Assembly (NCBI RefSeq): GCF_000455245.1
Contig: NZ_HG005167.1
Span: forward strand, 1-48,468
Length of the DNA: 48,468 nucleotides
Direction of reading: 5' to 3'
Origin: Nesterenkonia massiliensis
GTDB taxonomy: Bacteria; Actinomycetota; Actinomycetes; Actinomycetales; Micrococcaceae
Shown here: positions 16,763-26,646 of the stretch, piece after piece
Layout: every line of letters starts with the position of its first letter
Numbering within the stretch: the first letter of the stretch is position 1
The notes under the pieces: generated by a model
What the model saw: the letters and a program-made list of their open reading frames with translations, nothing else
What the model was told of the DNA's origin: nothing
The model's database searches: none
Program-made: the position numbers and the translations under genes

Positions 16763-17509
16763 GTGAGTCTCAGCACCTACTTCGCACTGGTCGGCGTCGC
16801 GGTCATCTTGGCCGTGATCCCCGGACCGGACACGATGCTTTCACTGCGCTATGCGCTGTCCTCCCGCCGTGCCGGGTTGGGTGCCGCCACCGGCTCATCC
16901 CTGGCGGCCTTCGCCTGGGCGGCGTTAGCGGCTACCGGGCTGGCGGCTCTTTTTGAGACTTCACCCCTGGCCTACGAGATCCTCAGCCTGGTAGGCGGTG
17001 CTTATCTGATTCTCCTGGGTCTCCGTGCCGTCTCCGCTGCGCGGCTGCGCATGCGCGCAGTCTCCCTGGCGCGAACCCAGGAGAAGATACTTGTAGGTGC
17101 AGGGGAATCTCAGGCGTCACCTGCTTCACTGACGGCCGGAGATGTCGTTGACGTCACCGCTGCTGCCCCTGTGAAAATTTTGCGCGCCCGTACCGGGCTG
17201 CTGGCCGGGATGGCCACGTGCATGACCAACCCCAAAGTGGGGCTGTTCTTTCTCGCCCTGTTCCCGCAGTTCACTCCGCAGGAGGCGTCACTTGTCTTCA
17301 CGGTGGGAGTTCTCGGAGGAACTGTTGCGCTGACCATGTATCTGTACCTGATCGGCGTCGTGCTCTTAGTAGATGGGGCAAACCGCTGGCTGTCGAATCC
17401 GCGGATCACCGGCTGGATCGAACTGGTCAGCGGCGCAACCTTGATGGTACTGGGCCTCTACATGCTCACCACCGGAGGTTGGGGACTTACCCAACTGCTG
17501 ACTGCCTAG
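16763..17509 (+). CDS. LysE-family amino-acid exporter (RhtB/LysE type)
   Basis: 248 residues with six hydrophobic helices and the LysE/RhtB signature near the N-terminus (ILAVIPGPDTMLSLRYALS, then the GLGAATGSSLA motif). A hydrophilic loop of about 60 residues in the middle is longer than usual. Such permeases export amino acids such as lysine, arginine, homoserine or threonine by ion antiport. The start GTG 16763 gives the standard N-terminus. The position just before argS-lysA-hom-thrC-thrB makes a basic amino acid or the aspartate family a fair guess, but substrate is not shown by sequence. Confidence 0.88.
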   Translation: MSLSTYFALVGVAVILAVIPGPDTMLSLRYALSSRRAGLGAATGSSLAAFAWAALAATGLAALFETSPLAYEILSLVGGAYLILLGLRAVSAARLRMRAVSLARTQEKILVGAGESQASPASLTAGDVVDVTAAAPVKILRARTGLLAGMATCMTNPKVGLFFLALFPQFTPQEASLVFTVGVLGGTVALTMYLYLIGVVLLVDGANRWLSNPRITGWIELVSGATLMVLGLYMLTTGGWGLTQLLTA

Positions 17510-17561
17510 GTCGCCGATCCGGTGCGGTGGGAGTGCTGCCGTGAGGCTTTAGGATAGTCGG

Positions 17562-19244
17562 GTGACTCCCGAAGAACTTTCCGCAGCCGTACAGTCCGTT
17601 CTCACCGACGCCGTCGAAGCCGGTGAGCTGAACCTCCCCGAAGGTTCGGTGCCGCAGGAAGTCCGCGTGGAGCGACCCAAGAACCGCGACCACGGCGACT
17701 GGGCCACTACCATCGCCCTGCAGCTGGCCAAGCCCGCAGGCGCCAACCCCCGCCAGCTGGCTCAAGTACTGGCCGCACGTATCGAGAACATCGACGGCGT
17801 CTCCGCAGTGGACATAGCCGGTCCCGGATTCATCAACATCACCCTCGATGCCGCCGCTGCAGGACAGCTGGCCAAGAACATCGTCGACGCGGGCGAGACC
17901 TTCGGTCACACTCAGGCTCTTGCCGGGCGCACGGTGAACTTGGAGTTCGTCTCTGCCAACCCCACCGGTCCGCTGCACATCGGCCACACCCGCTGGGCGG
18001 CACTGGGCGACGCCGTTGCTCGGCTGCTTCGCGCCTCCGGGGCCGACGTTACCAGCGAGTACTACATCAATGACGCCGGCAACCAGATGAACGTCTTCGC
18101 CAATAGTGTGATGGCCCGCATCCACGGTGAAGACGTCCCCGAGGGTGGCTACCCCGGTGAATACACCAAGGATCTAGCTGCAGAAGTCCTCGCCGCCCGC
18201 CCAGAGGTCAAGGACATGCCGCGAGAGGAGGCCCTGCCGATCGTGCGCGAGCTGGCCTATCAGTCCCAGCTGGCGCAGATCAAGCAGACTCTGGCTGATT
18301 TCGGCGTGCACTTCGACGTCTACTTCTCCGAAACCACCCTGCACAACGAGGGCAAGATCGAATCCGCGATCGACACCCTGCGCGAACAGGGACACATCGA
18401 AGACCGCGACGGCGCCATCTGGCTGCGCACCACCGACTTCGGGGACGATAAGGACCGCGTGCTTATCAAGGCCGACGGGGAGCCTACATATTTCGCCGCC
18501 GACGCCGCCTACTACCTCACCAAGCGCGAGCGCGGCTTTGAAGAGAAGATCTACCTGCTGGGGGCCGATCACCATGGGTACGTCGCGCGGCTGAAGGCCA
18601 TTGCAGCCTGCGCAGGAGATGACCCGCAGAAGAACATCGAGATCCTCATCGGACAGCTGATGAGCGTGCGCGGAGCCAAGCTCTCCAAGCGCGCCGGTAA
18701 CATCATCGAACTGGCGGACCTCATCAACTGGCTGGGCACAGACGCGCTGCGCTACACCCTGGCCCGGTTCCCCGCTGACTCGCCCATCGATGTGGACCCC
18801 GAACTGCTGCAGTCCAAGACCAACGACAACCCGGTCTTCTACGTCCAGTACGCCCACGCCCGGGCTTGCAATGCCGCCCGCAATGCGGCCGCCTTCGACG
18901 TCGCCCGCACTCGCGAGGACGGTCAGCCCGCTTTTGACGCCAGCCTGCTGACCCACCCCACGGAAGAGGAGCTGCTGGCGCACCTGGGACGCTTCCCCTC
19001 CACGGTGGCCTCCGCCGCGGAACTCCGCGAACCCCACCGGGTGGCGCGCTATCTGGAGGCACTGGCCAGTGCCTACCATGCGTGGTACGCCAAATGCCGG
19101 ATGTCCCCGAGCACCCATCAGGACGGCACCGTTGATGAGGTCACCGACCTCCACCGGACTCGGCTGTGGCTCAATGACGCCACCGCCCAAGTGCTGCGCA
19201 ACGGACTGAGCCTGCTGGGCGTCTCTGCGCCGGAAAAGATGTAA
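17562..19244 (+). CDS. argS: Arginyl-tRNA synthetase
   Basis: 560 residues, class I synthetase. It has the N-terminal Arg-tRNA-synthetase domain (1 to about 95), HIGH at 139-142, and a KLSK at 373-376 that serves the KMSKS role. The C-terminal anticodon-binding DALR domain holds QYAHARACNAARNAA. It charges tRNA-Arg. GTG start with AGGA seven bases upstream. The lysA gene follows after 11 bases, so the two are likely cotranscribed, as in many actinobacteria where argS, lysA, hom, thrC and thrB are neighbours. Confidence 0.98.
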   Translation: MTPEELSAAVQSVLTDAVEAGELNLPEGSVPQEVRVERPKNRDHGDWATTIALQLAKPAGANPRQLAQVLAARIENIDGVSAVDIAGPGFINITLDAAAAGQLAKNIVDAGETFGHTQALAGRTVNLEFVSANPTGPLHIGHTRWAALGDAVARLLRASGADVTSEYYINDAGNQMNVFANSVMARIHGEDVPEGGYPGEYTKDLAAEVLAARPEVKDMPREEALPIVRELAYQSQLAQIKQTLADFGVHFDVYFSETTLHNEGKIESAIDTLREQGHIEDRDGAIWLRTTDFGDDKDRVLIKADGEPTYFAADAAYYLTKRERGFEEKIYLLGADHHGYVARLKAIAACAGDDPQKNIEILIGQLMSVRGAKLSKRAGNIIELADLINWLGTDALRYTLARFPADSPIDVDPELLQSKTNDNPVFYVQYAHARACNAARNAAAFDVARTREDGQPAFDASLLTHPTEEELLAHLGRFPSTVASAAELREPHRVARYLEALASAYHAWYAKCRMSPSTHQDGTVDEVTDLHRTRLWLNDATAQVLRNGLSLLGVSAPEKM

Positions 19245-19255
19245 GGGAACCCCGC

Positions 19256-20725
19256 ATGAACCTCGCACACCCCCTGGCACCGGAATGGCTCAGCCCCCGG
19301 ACCGATACCGCAGATCTCGAAGCCGCACTACTTCCTCGCGACGCAGTGCGCAATGACGAGGGCGAACTGACTCTCGGCGGGGTCAGTGTCAGTGCCCTGG
19401 CAGCAGAGCACGGAACACCGCTGTATGTGATCTCCGAAACCGAGTTTCGTACCCGGGCCCGCGAGTTTCGCGAAGCCTTCACCGCGGCCTTCGCCGCCGA
19501 TGACAGCGGTGTTGGAGCAGAGGTGGACGTCTACTATGCCGGAAAAGCCTTCCTCTCCACCCATGCGGCCCGCTGGGCAGCAGAAGAAGGTCTCTGCGTA
19601 GACACCGCCAGTGGAGGAGAGCTGGCCATCGCCCTTGCCGCAGGGGTTGCGCCTTCCCGCATCGGGCTGCATGGTAACAATAAGTCCGAGGCAGAAATCC
19701 GGCGCGCCCTGGAAGCCGGAGTGGGCCGGATCATCGCTGATTCCCTGGACGAGATCGATCGGATCTCCCAGATCGCTCAGGGGCTAGGCGTCGAAGCGCC
19801 CGTGATGCTGCGGCTGACCCCGGGCGTGCACGCCTCCACCCACGAGTACATCGCCACCGCCCATGAGGACCAGAAGTTCGGGCTCTCGCTGACACCGGCC
19901 GTTGACTACCAGCGTTCAGATCACGACGACGCCGCGAACCCATACCTGGGATCACCGGCCTGGACGGCAGTAGAGCGCGCGCTGGATGCCCCAGGGATCA
20001 ACCTCCTCGGCCTGCACTGCCACATCGGATCGCAGATCTTCGAAGCTGCAGGCTTTGAGGTTGCCGCCGGAAAGCTCATCAGCTTCTTGGGCCAGCTGCA
20101 GCAGGCCCACCAAGTCGTCCTGCCGGAACTAGACCTCGGCGGCGGTCACGGAATCGCCTACACCGAAGCTGATACCCCACGCGCCCCGCGCCAGATCGCC
20201 GAAGCCCTAGCTGCCGCAGTGCGCACTGCCTGCGCCGAACACGGCATCGGCATTCCGCGCCTGAGTATCGAGCCCGGCCGCGCCATTGTGGGACCTGCAG
20301 GTGTGACCCTCTACAGCGTCGGCGTGCAGAAGGACGTCGTCGTCGAAGACGGCGTGACCCGCCGGTATATCGCTGTGGACGGCGGCATGAGCGATAACGC
20401 CCGCACGGTGCTGTACGACGCTGACTACTCAGCAGTAGTGGCCAGTCGGCAGATCACCGGTGAACACGTGCTGTCTCGCATCGTGGGCAAACACTGCGAA
20501 TCCGGTGACATCGTAGTGCGAAACGTATACTTGCCAGCGGCTGTGCGCCGGGGAGATCTGCTCGCGGTTCCAGCCACCGGCGCCTACTGCCACTCGCTGT
20601 CGAGCAACTACAACTATCTGACCCGCCCGGCCGTCGTCGCCGTAGCTCAGGGGGAATCCCGTGTGCTCATCCGCCGGGAGACAGAGGAACAGATGCTCAG
20701 CCGCGATACCGGCTACGCGCCCTGA
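19256..20725 (+). CDS. lysA: Diaminopimelate decarboxylase
   Basis: 489 residues. PLP-dependent fold-type III barrel: the PLP Lys is Lys97 in YYAGKAFLST, followed by GLHGNNKSEAE, LHCHIGSQ and the phosphate-binding GGGHGIAY. The C-terminal beta domain has EPGRAIVGPAG and the ligand motif YCHSLSSNYN. It makes L-lysine from meso-diaminopimelate, the last step of lysine synthesis. The length is slightly above the usual 420-470 because of an N-terminal extension. AAGGGAA precedes the ATG. It is 11 bases downstream of argS. Confidence 0.97.
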   Translation: MNLAHPLAPEWLSPRTDTADLEAALLPRDAVRNDEGELTLGGVSVSALAAEHGTPLYVISETEFRTRAREFREAFTAAFAADDSGVGAEVDVYYAGKAFLSTHAARWAAEEGLCVDTASGGELAIALAAGVAPSRIGLHGNNKSEAEIRRALEAGVGRIIADSLDEIDRISQIAQGLGVEAPVMLRLTPGVHASTHEYIATAHEDQKFGLSLTPAVDYQRSDHDDAANPYLGSPAWTAVERALDAPGINLLGLHCHIGSQIFEAAGFEVAAGKLISFLGQLQQAHQVVLPELDLGGGHGIAYTEADTPRAPRQIAEALAAAVRTACAEHGIGIPRLSIEPGRAIVGPAGVTLYSVGVQKDVVVEDGVTRRYIAVDGGMSDNARTVLYDADYSAVVASRQITGEHVLSRIVGKHCESGDIVVRNVYLPAAVRRGDLLAVPATGAYCHSLSSNYNYLTRPAVVAVAQGESRVLIRRETEEQMLSRDTGYAP

Positions 20726-20777
20726 CCGGCTGCTGACTGCCAATAGTCACACATAGTTACCAGGCGAAGAGGTGGGA

Positions 20778-22103
20778 ATGGCTCAGGCCGAGGACATCGT
20801 CAGGATCGGACTGCTCGGTGCAGGAAATGTGGGCGCCCAGGTGGCCCGCACGCTCGTGGAGGAACGCGAGCTGATCTCAGCGCGAGTGGGCACACCGGTC
20901 AAACTCATCGGCGTAGCAGTGCGCGACCCCGAGGCTCCGCGCGACTGGAAGATCCCGGGCGAACTGCTCACTACCGACGCTGAGGCGCTGGTGGATGAAG
21001 CTGATCTGATCGTGGAACTCATCGGCGGCTATGAGCCGGCAGGTGCGCTCATCGAACGCGCCCTGCGCCGCGGGGCTGCTGTGGTCACCGGGAACAAGGC
21101 CCTGCTGGCCACCCGCGGAGCCGAACTCGATGCTATCGCTGCAGAGACCGGCGCCGTGCTGCGCTACGAGGCCTCGGTAGGCGGCGCGATCCCGATCCTG
21201 CGACCCATCGAAGAGTCCCTCTCCGGTGACCGCATCACCAAAGTCATGGGGATCGTCAACGGCACCACCAACTACATCCTGGACCAGATGGACACCACCG
21301 GCGCCGCCTTCGCCGATGCCCTGGCCGAGGCCCAGAAGCTCGGCTATGCCGAAGCGGATCCGACTGCTGATGTGGAGGGGCATGACGCGGCAGCAAAGGC
21401 TGCCATCCTAGGCACCCTGGCCTTCCACGCGCCCTTCACCCTGGATGAGGTCTACTGCGAGGGAATCTCCCAGGTCACTGCCGATGATATTGAAGCTGCA
21501 GCCGCCTCCGGTTATGTCATTAAGCTGCTGGCCATCGCGGAGAAGCACGATGACGGCGCAGTGCTGCGAGTACACCCCACTCTGCTGCCGCGCACGCACC
21601 CGCTGGCCAGCGTCCGCGGAGCTTTCAATGCGGTATTCGTGGTGGCGGAGAACGCCGGTGAGCTGATGTTCTACGGTCAGGGTGCCGGCGGCAAGCCCAC
21701 CTCCTCAGCCATTATGGGCGACGTCGTGGCTACCGCCCGCCGGCTGCGCGCCTGCGTGGCTGAGACCCCCACAGTGCCGGCCGGTGCCCACCTGCCTGCC
21801 CTGCCCATCGAACGGGCCACCACCCAGTACTACATCGATATGCAGGTTGCCGACAGGGAAGGCGTCATCGCTGAAATCGCTCAGGTGTTGGCAGATCACC
21901 ACGTCTCCATCGAATCGATGCGCCAGCCCGGCAGCGTGAGCGTAGAGGGTGAGGTGGAATCCGGGGAGAGCCTGGGTGCCCAGGTGCAGATTGTCACCCA
22001 TCTGGCCCTGGAGAAAGATCTCGACGCCACGGTCAAACAGCTGAAGAGCCTGGATGTGGTCAAATCAGTGACCTCCGTGCTGCGCGTCGAAGTGGGGAAA
22101 TAA
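20778..22103 (+). CDS. hom: Homoserine dehydrogenase with ACT domain
   Basis: 441 residues. An N-terminal NAD(P)-binding domain (IGLLGAGNVGAQVARTL) precedes the catalytic domain, with GIVNGTTNYIL and the conserved EADPTADVEGHDAAAK carrying the catalytic acid and Lys. A C-terminal ACT domain (from about 355) is the usual site of threonine feedback control. It reduces aspartate semialdehyde to homoserine. The start is ATG 20778, two codons after a GTG, with GAGGTGGG just upstream. It forms a run with thrC and thrB. Confidence 0.97.
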   Translation: MAQAEDIVRIGLLGAGNVGAQVARTLVEERELISARVGTPVKLIGVAVRDPEAPRDWKIPGELLTTDAEALVDEADLIVELIGGYEPAGALIERALRRGAAVVTGNKALLATRGAELDAIAAETGAVLRYEASVGGAIPILRPIEESLSGDRITKVMGIVNGTTNYILDQMDTTGAAFADALAEAQKLGYAEADPTADVEGHDAAAKAAILGTLAFHAPFTLDEVYCEGISQVTADDIEAAAASGYVIKLLAIAEKHDDGAVLRVHPTLLPRTHPLASVRGAFNAVFVVAENAGELMFYGQGAGGKPTSSAIMGDVVATARRLRACVAETPTVPAGAHLPALPIERATTQYYIDMQVADREGVIAEIAQVLADHHVSIESMRQPGSVSVEGEVESGESLGAQVQIVTHLALEKDLDATVKQLKSLDVVKSVTSVLRVEVGK

Positions 22104-22171
22104 CCCCTCCCGCACCCCGGCGCGCACGCGTCACGAGACCTTTATAGTCAGTTCAGAGAACGGAGCAGCAC

Positions 22172-23311
22172 GTGGCCCATCAGTGGCGAGGAGTGATCCG
22201 CGAATACGCCGAACGTCTTCCGGTGACAGAATCCACCGAAGTGATCACGCTGGGGGAGGGCGGTACCCCACTGGTACATGCCCCGGCGCTATCGGCACTG
22301 GTGGATGGCACGGTCTATCTGAAGGTGGAGGGGATGAACCCCACCGGATCCTTCAAGGACCGCGGCATGACTATGGCTATCACCTCCGCGGTGGCCGAAG
22401 GGGCCAAGGCCGTGGTCTGTGCCTCTACCGGAAACACCTCTGCCTCAGCAGCGGCCTACGCCACCCAGGCCGGCCTCACCTGTGCGGTGCTGGTGCCGGC
22501 AGGCAAGATCTCCATGGGCAAGCTCTCTCAGGCAGTGGCCCACGGTGCCGAACTGATCCAGATCGACGGCAACTTTGACGGCTGTCTTGACATCGCGCGC
22601 AAACTCGCGGAGAACTATCCGGTCTTCCTGGTGAACTCGGTGAATCCCTCCCGCATCGAGGGGCAGAAGACCGCCGCCTTCGAAGTGGTCGACGCCCTGG
22701 GGGATGCCCCGGACTACCACCTGCTGCCGGTGGGCAACGCCGGGAACATCACCGCATACTGGAAGGGCTACCAGGAGTACGCGCAGCCCTGGAAGAAACC
22801 CGCTCACCCCGGTAACCCGGCCCACGACGACGCCGTCGAGCTGCCTGCCGTGGCCACCAAGACGCCCATTATGTGGGGTTTCCAGGCCGCTGGCGCGGCA
22901 CCTATCGTGGCTGGCCACCCCATCACCGAACCCGAGACCGTGGCTACCGCGATCCGGATCGGCAATCCCGCCTCCTGGGAGAAAGCCGAAGCTGCACGTG
23001 ATGAATCCGGCGGCGTGATCGAGGCCGTGACCGATGAGGAGATCCTCGCAGCTCATCGCTGGCTGTCCTCGAAAGAGGGCGTTTTTGTGGAGCCCGCCTC
23101 CGCCTCCGGAGTGGCTGGTCTGATCAAGAAGCACTCCGCCGGTGCTGCACCGGCCGGGAAAACCTGGGTGATCACCGTCACCGGCCACGGCCTCAAGGAC
23201 CCCGACTGGGCCATCAACAACCCGGCGCTGCAGAATGAAAACGGCGAGGGCGCCCAGCCTACTCAGGTCCCGCAGGATGTGGAGACCGTGGCGCGAGCAC
23301 TGGGCCTCTGA
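22172..23311 (+). CDS. thrC: Threonine synthase
   Basis: 379 residues, fold-type II PLP enzyme. The PLP Lys is Lys62 in GSFKDRGMT, the phosphate loop is STGNTSASA, and [13 protein letters not shown] is typical. It converts O-phosphohomoserine to threonine. GTG start with GGAG six bases before it. 68 bases separate it from hom, and thrB begins 23 bases after its stop, so hom, thrC and thrB likely form one transcription unit. Confidence 0.97.
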   Translation: MAHQWRGVIREYAERLPVTESTEVITLGEGGTPLVHAPALSALVDGTVYLKVEGMNPTGSFKDRGMTMAITSAVAEGAKAVVCASTGNTSASAAAYATQAGLTCAVLVPAGKISMGKLSQAVAHGAELIQIDGNFDGCLDIARKLAENYPVFLVNSVNPSRIEGQKTAAFEVVDALGDAPDYHLLPVGNAGNITAYWKGYQEYAQPWKKPAHPGNPAHDDAVELPAVATKTPIMWGFQAAGAAPIVAGHPITEPETVATAIRIGNPASWEKAEAARDESGGVIEAVTDEEILAAHRWLSSKEGVFVEPASASGVAGLIKKHSAGAAPAGKTWVITVTGHGLKDPDWAINNPALQNENGEGAQPTQVPQDVETVARALGL

Positions 23312-23334
23312 GGCTGGATCGGGGACGACGGAGC

Positions 23335-24402
23335 ATGTCAGCAGCCGAAGTGAACCATCTGGGCCAGCTGGGCCAGGGGCAGCCGCCAGAAGCCGCAGCC
23401 GGCTCAGCAGCCGAGCCGTTGCGGACACCGCTGGAGCAGCCGCTGGCCTTCACGCTGCGGGTCCCGGCCACCAGCGCCAACCTTGGACCCGGATATGACT
23501 CCATGGGCTTGGCTCTTGAACTACGTGATGAGATCGAAGTAGAGGCACGTCCGCGGAAGAACCCGGCGCAGCCGGCGGTGGACGTCGTCGTCGTTGGTGA
23601 AGGTGCCGCTGATCTGCCTACCGATGCTTCGCATCTGGTGGTCGCCGTCGTGGAGAAGATCCTCGCCGCCAAGGGCTACTCCCTTCCTGATCTGAGCGTC
23701 CGGGCCACCAACGTCATTCCGCACTCGCGGGGACTGGGTTCATCGGCTGCGGCCATCGTGACGGCCGTGCTCACCGCAGACCAGCTGCTGCGTGCCTCTG
23801 CAGAAGGCATAGGTCTCAGCGATGATGAGAAGCTGCAGATCGGTTCACGGATTGAAGGACACCCTGATAATTATGTGCCCGCCTTGCGCGGGGGAGTCGG
23901 TATCTCCTGGGAGAGCACACCTGAGGGCGACGGCGCCCGCCGTTTCCGCACCGCTGCGCTTGAACCGCACCCGGAGCTGACGGCGATAGTTGCCATCCCT
24001 GGTTTTGTGCAGTCCACCGAAGCCGCCCGCGGGTTGCTCCCGCCAACGGTCTCTCATACCGCGGCCGCCCGCAACAGCGCCCGTGCCGCCCTTCTGGTAC
24101 ACGCCTTGACGCAGGACCCCGACCTGCTGCTGGAGGCCACCGAGGATTCGCTGCACCAGGAGTACCGACGGCCGGCTTTCCCCGCTGCGATGGCGCTGGT
24201 GGACTCGCTGCGGGCTGCGGGATTCCCCGCTATGATCTCCGGTGCCGGCCCCACTGTGCTGACCCTGGTCACCACAGAGCGAGCCGCGGCGGTGAGCCAG
24301 CATATTGAAGCCTGGGGACGGCAGAGAGACACCGCAGATACTTTCCGACCGGTCAATCTGCTTCTGGCCCGTTCAGGTGCTACAGTGGAGTCAAGCCCCT
24401 AG
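23335..24402 (+). CDS. thrB: Homoserine kinase
   Basis: 355 residues of the GHMP kinase family. The ATP loop is PHSRGLGSSAAAIV, with the conserved NLGPGYDSMG near the start and GAGPTVLTL near the end. It phosphorylates homoserine for ThrC. The first 40 residues are a Gln/Glu/Ala-rich extension not usual in the family, so a start further in is possible. However, the ATG at 23335 follows closely on thrC and has a GGAG nearby. Last gene of the threonine cluster. The rho leader begins directly after it. Confidence 0.94.
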   Translation: MSAAEVNHLGQLGQGQPPEAAAGSAAEPLRTPLEQPLAFTLRVPATSANLGPGYDSMGLALELRDEIEVEARPRKNPAQPAVDVVVVGEGAADLPTDASHLVVAVVEKILAAKGYSLPDLSVRATNVIPHSRGLGSSAAAIVTAVLTADQLLRASAEGIGLSDDEKLQIGSRIEGHPDNYVPALRGGVGISWESTPEGDGARRFRTAALEPHPELTAIVAIPGFVQSTEAARGLLPPTVSHTAAARNSARAALLVHALTQDPDLLLEATEDSLHQEYRRPAFPAAMALVDSLRAAGFPAMISGAGPTVLTLVTTERAAAVSQHIEAWGRQRDTADTFRPVNLLLARSGATVESSP

Positions 24403-24584
24403 TTAGCGCAGACGCAGATCTGCGAGGGGATCATTGCAGTTCTCCCATGCAGAGCGCATCACTTCTTATGGAGAACTGGTCATGCAATCCCGACGGTCAC
24501 ATCTGAGAAGCCGTTGAAGAGACCGCAGGCCGAGATCATGCACATGTTCAGCGCGCCTGCCCGACGAGGGAGAAGGAAACCTTC
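24403..24584 (+). promoter_or_regulatory. Structured leader of rho with a competing anti-SD segment
   Basis: Bases 24438-24445 (AGTTCTCC) are perfectly complementary to 24470-24477 (GGAGAACT), with an ATGC/GCAT hairpin nested in the loop. The core of the same segment (TTCTCCC, 24440-24446) is also complementary over seven bases to GGGAGAA (24568-24574), which is the ribosome binding region of rho. A short Arg-rich peptide frame (24482-24517) uses the first GGAG as its own site. A 12-base palindrome CGCAGATCTGCG lies at 24413-24424. The pairings are visible. A switching role is inference. Confidence 0.5.
24482..24517 (+). CDS. Candidate 11-residue Arg-rich leader peptide upstream of rho
   Basis: ATG to TGA, 12 codons, encoding MQSRRSHLRSR. 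Four of the 11 residues are Arg, written CGA, CGG, AGA and CGT, of which CGA and AGA are likely rare in a genome of this kind. GGAG lies eight bases before the ATG, a good spacing, and this GGAG is part of the stem that closes the upstream hairpin. The peptide ends 67 bases before the rho start. Short frames arise by chance, so this needs conservation in relatives to be believed. A second overlapping 12-residue frame (24468-24506) has no ribosome binding site. Confidence 0.35.
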   Translation: MQSRRSHLRSR

Positions 24585-26552
24585 GTGACAGACACCATCA
24601 CTGAGGCACAGCCTCAGGACGCCGACAAGGCCCCCAGGAACTCTGAAGCCCCCAGTGGAGGACTCGCGGGTCTTAAGCTGGCACAGCTGAAGGCCCTGGC
24701 ATCCCAGCTCGGCATTGCTGGCTCATCCCGGATGCGTAAATCTGACCTGGTTGAGGCGATCTCTGCCCACCAGCGCGGTGGCGCTGTAGCCGACCGCAAG
24801 AAGACGGCACCCGCTGAGAAGACGGAGGCCGAGAAGAACACCGCTCCGAGGGCCGACGCTCAGCAGGACCGTGCTGATAAGGCCGTCACCGAGACGAACA
24901 GTACTGGGACGAGCGCCGGTGAGAAGAACAACGCCGAAAAGACCTCCGAGTCCAACGGATCCGCTGAGCAAGCTTCTCAGGACCAGTCGCCGCGTCGCGG
25001 CGGACGCAACAGCCGCAGCAATAACGCTGAGGGCGAGCAGGAGCGCGGTCAGGACGAGAAGTCCGGGCAGAAGGGCTCCGAAGACGATTCCGAGGGGGGT
25101 CAGTCGCGCAATAACGGCCGCAACCGGCGCAACCGTGACCGCCGCAATGACGACTCCCAGCAGGGTGAGCGCCAGAACAACGAGCGCCATAACGACCGGC
25201 AGAACAATAATGACCGGGCGTCTCAGGACAATGACGGCGACGGCGAGGACGAGGGCCGCGCACGTCAGCGCAATGACCGCAACGACCGCGGCGATCGGGG
25301 TGATCGCGATGACCGCCGCAACCGTCGTCGTAACCGCAATGAGCGCAACCGTCGCGGTCGCACTCGCGGCCCGGAGCACGATGACACCGAGGTCACCGAG
25401 GACGATCAGCTGATCCCGATCGCCGGCATCCTGGACGTACTCGACAACTACGCTTTTGTGCGCACCTCCGGCTACCTGCCCGGTCAGAATGACGTCTATG
25501 TGGCGCTGGCCCAGGTGAAGAAGTACAACCTTCGCAAGGGTGATGTGGTCACTGGCTCCATCAAGGCCCCGCGTGAGGATGACAAGCCGAATAAGCGGCA
25601 GAAGTTCAACGCTCTGGTCAAGGTGGACAAGGTCAATGGCCGTCCCGCTGAGTCCAACACCGATCGCGTGGAGTTCGGCAAACTGGTCCCGCTCTACCCG
25701 CAGGAGCGTCTGCGTCTGGAAGGCGGCGATCCCAAGGCCGTCGGCCCGCGCGTCATCGACCTGATCGCCCCCATCGGCAAGGGTCAGCGTGGCCTGATCG
25801 TCTCCCCGCCGAAGGCCGGTAAGACCATGATCTTGCAGGCCGTGGCCAACGCGATCAAGACCAATAACCCAGAGGTGCACCTGATGATGGTGCTCGTTGA
25901 CGAGCGCCCCGAAGAGGTCACCGACATGCAGCGCACCGTTGATGGTGAGGTCATCGCCTCCACCTTCGACCGTCCCGCCGATGACCACACCACTGTGGCC
26001 GAACTGGCCATTGAGCGTGCCAAGCGCCTGGTGGAGCTGGGCAAGGACGTCGTCGTGCTGTTGGACTCCATGACCCGCCTGGGCCGCGCCTACAACCAGG
26101 CCGCTCCGGCTTCGGGCCGTATCCTCTCCGGCGGTGTTGACGCCTCTGCGCTCTACCCGCCGAAGCGCTTCTTCGGTGCTGCCCGCAATATCGAAAACGG
26201 CGGCTCACTGACCATTTTGGCCACCGCTCTGGTAGAGACCGGCTCCAAGATGGACGAGGTGATTTTCGAGGAGTTCAAGGGAACCGGCAATATGGAGCTG
26301 CGGCTGTCCCGTCAGCTGGCAGATAAGCGGATCTTCCCGGCAGTGGATGTCACCGCGTCCTCCACCCGCCGCGAAGAGGCTCTGCTCTCCCCGGAGGAAG
26401 TCAAGATCATGTGGAAGCTGCGCCGGGTGCTCTCAGGCCTGGACCAGCAGCAGGGACTGGAACTGCTCATGAACAAGCTCAAGGAAACTCAGTCCAATGC
26501 TGAGTTCCTGATGCTGATCTCCAAGACCACCCTCGGCGAGAACGGCAAGTAG
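24585..26552 (+). CDS. rho: Transcription termination factor Rho with large Arg/Asn/Asp-rich insertion
   Basis: 655 residues. An N-terminal SAP-like Rho_N domain (about 27-65) is followed by a low-complexity, highly charged insertion (about 66-265) that turns strongly Arg/Asn/Asp-rich towards its end. Then come the S1-like RNA-binding domain ([15 protein letters not shown]...), the P-loop PPKAGKT (408-414, Lys413), the [11 protein letters not shown] motif and the R-loop region. Rho is a hexameric RNA helicase that ends transcription. Insertions of this kind are known from high-GC actinobacteria and let Rho act on structured RNA. GTG start with AAGGA seven bases upstream. A strong hairpin closes the gene. 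Confidence 0.97.
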   Translation: MTDTITEAQPQDADKAPRNSEAPSGGLAGLKLAQLKALASQLGIAGSSRMRKSDLVEAISAHQRGGAVADRKKTAPAEKTEAEKNTAPRADAQQDRADKAVTETNSTGTSAGEKNNAEKTSESNGSAEQASQDQSPRRGGRNSRSNNAEGEQERGQDEKSGQKGSEDDSEGGQSRNNGRNRRNRDRRNDDSQQGERQNNERHNDRQNNNDRASQDNDGDGEDEGRARQRNDRNDRGDRGDRDDRRNRRRNRNERNRRGRTRGPEHDDTEVTEDDQLIPIAGILDVLDNYAFVRTSGYLPGQNDVYVALAQVKKYNLRKGDVVTGSIKAPREDDKPNKRQKFNALVKVDKVNGRPAESNTDRVEFGKLVPLYPQERLRLEGGDPKAVGPRVIDLIAPIGKGQRGLIVSPPKAGKTMILQAVANAIKTNNPEVHLMMVLVDERPEEVTDMQRTVDGEVIASTFDRPADDHTTVAELAIERAKRLVELGKDVVVLLDSMTRLGRAYNQAAPASGRILSGGVDASALYPPKRFFGAARNIENGGSLTILATALVETGSKMDEVIFEEFKGTGNMELRLSRQLADKRIFPAVDVTASSTRREEALLSPEEVKIMWKLRRVLSGLDQQQGLELLMNKLKETQSNAEFLMLISKTTLGENGK

Positions 26553-26560
26553 CTACGCAT

Positions 26561-26603
26561 CAGAAGCCCGGGCCGAGCATACTGCTCATGGCCCGGGCTT
26601 CTG
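26561..26603 (+). terminator. Hairpin terminator between rho and prfA
   Basis: CAGAAGCCCGGGCC pairs perfectly with GGCCCGGGCTTCTG (14 base pairs), with a small GAGCA/TGCTC stem in the loop. It starts eight bases after the rho stop. There is no T tract, so termination may be partial or need other factors. It could also protect the 3' end. Confidence 0.75.
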
Positions 26604-26646
26604 CCGTATCAGCGAAGACCACCACACTGATTAAGGACGTATCTGC

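Noticed and set aside
24468-24506. A second short peptide frame (MENWSCNPDGHI) in the rho leader
   Set aside because: No ribosome binding site before its ATG; the overlapping Arg-rich frame has a good one.
24723-25988. A 421-codon minus-strand frame inside rho
   Set aside because: Low-complexity antisense of the Arg/Asp-rich Rho insertion, with no similarity of its own.
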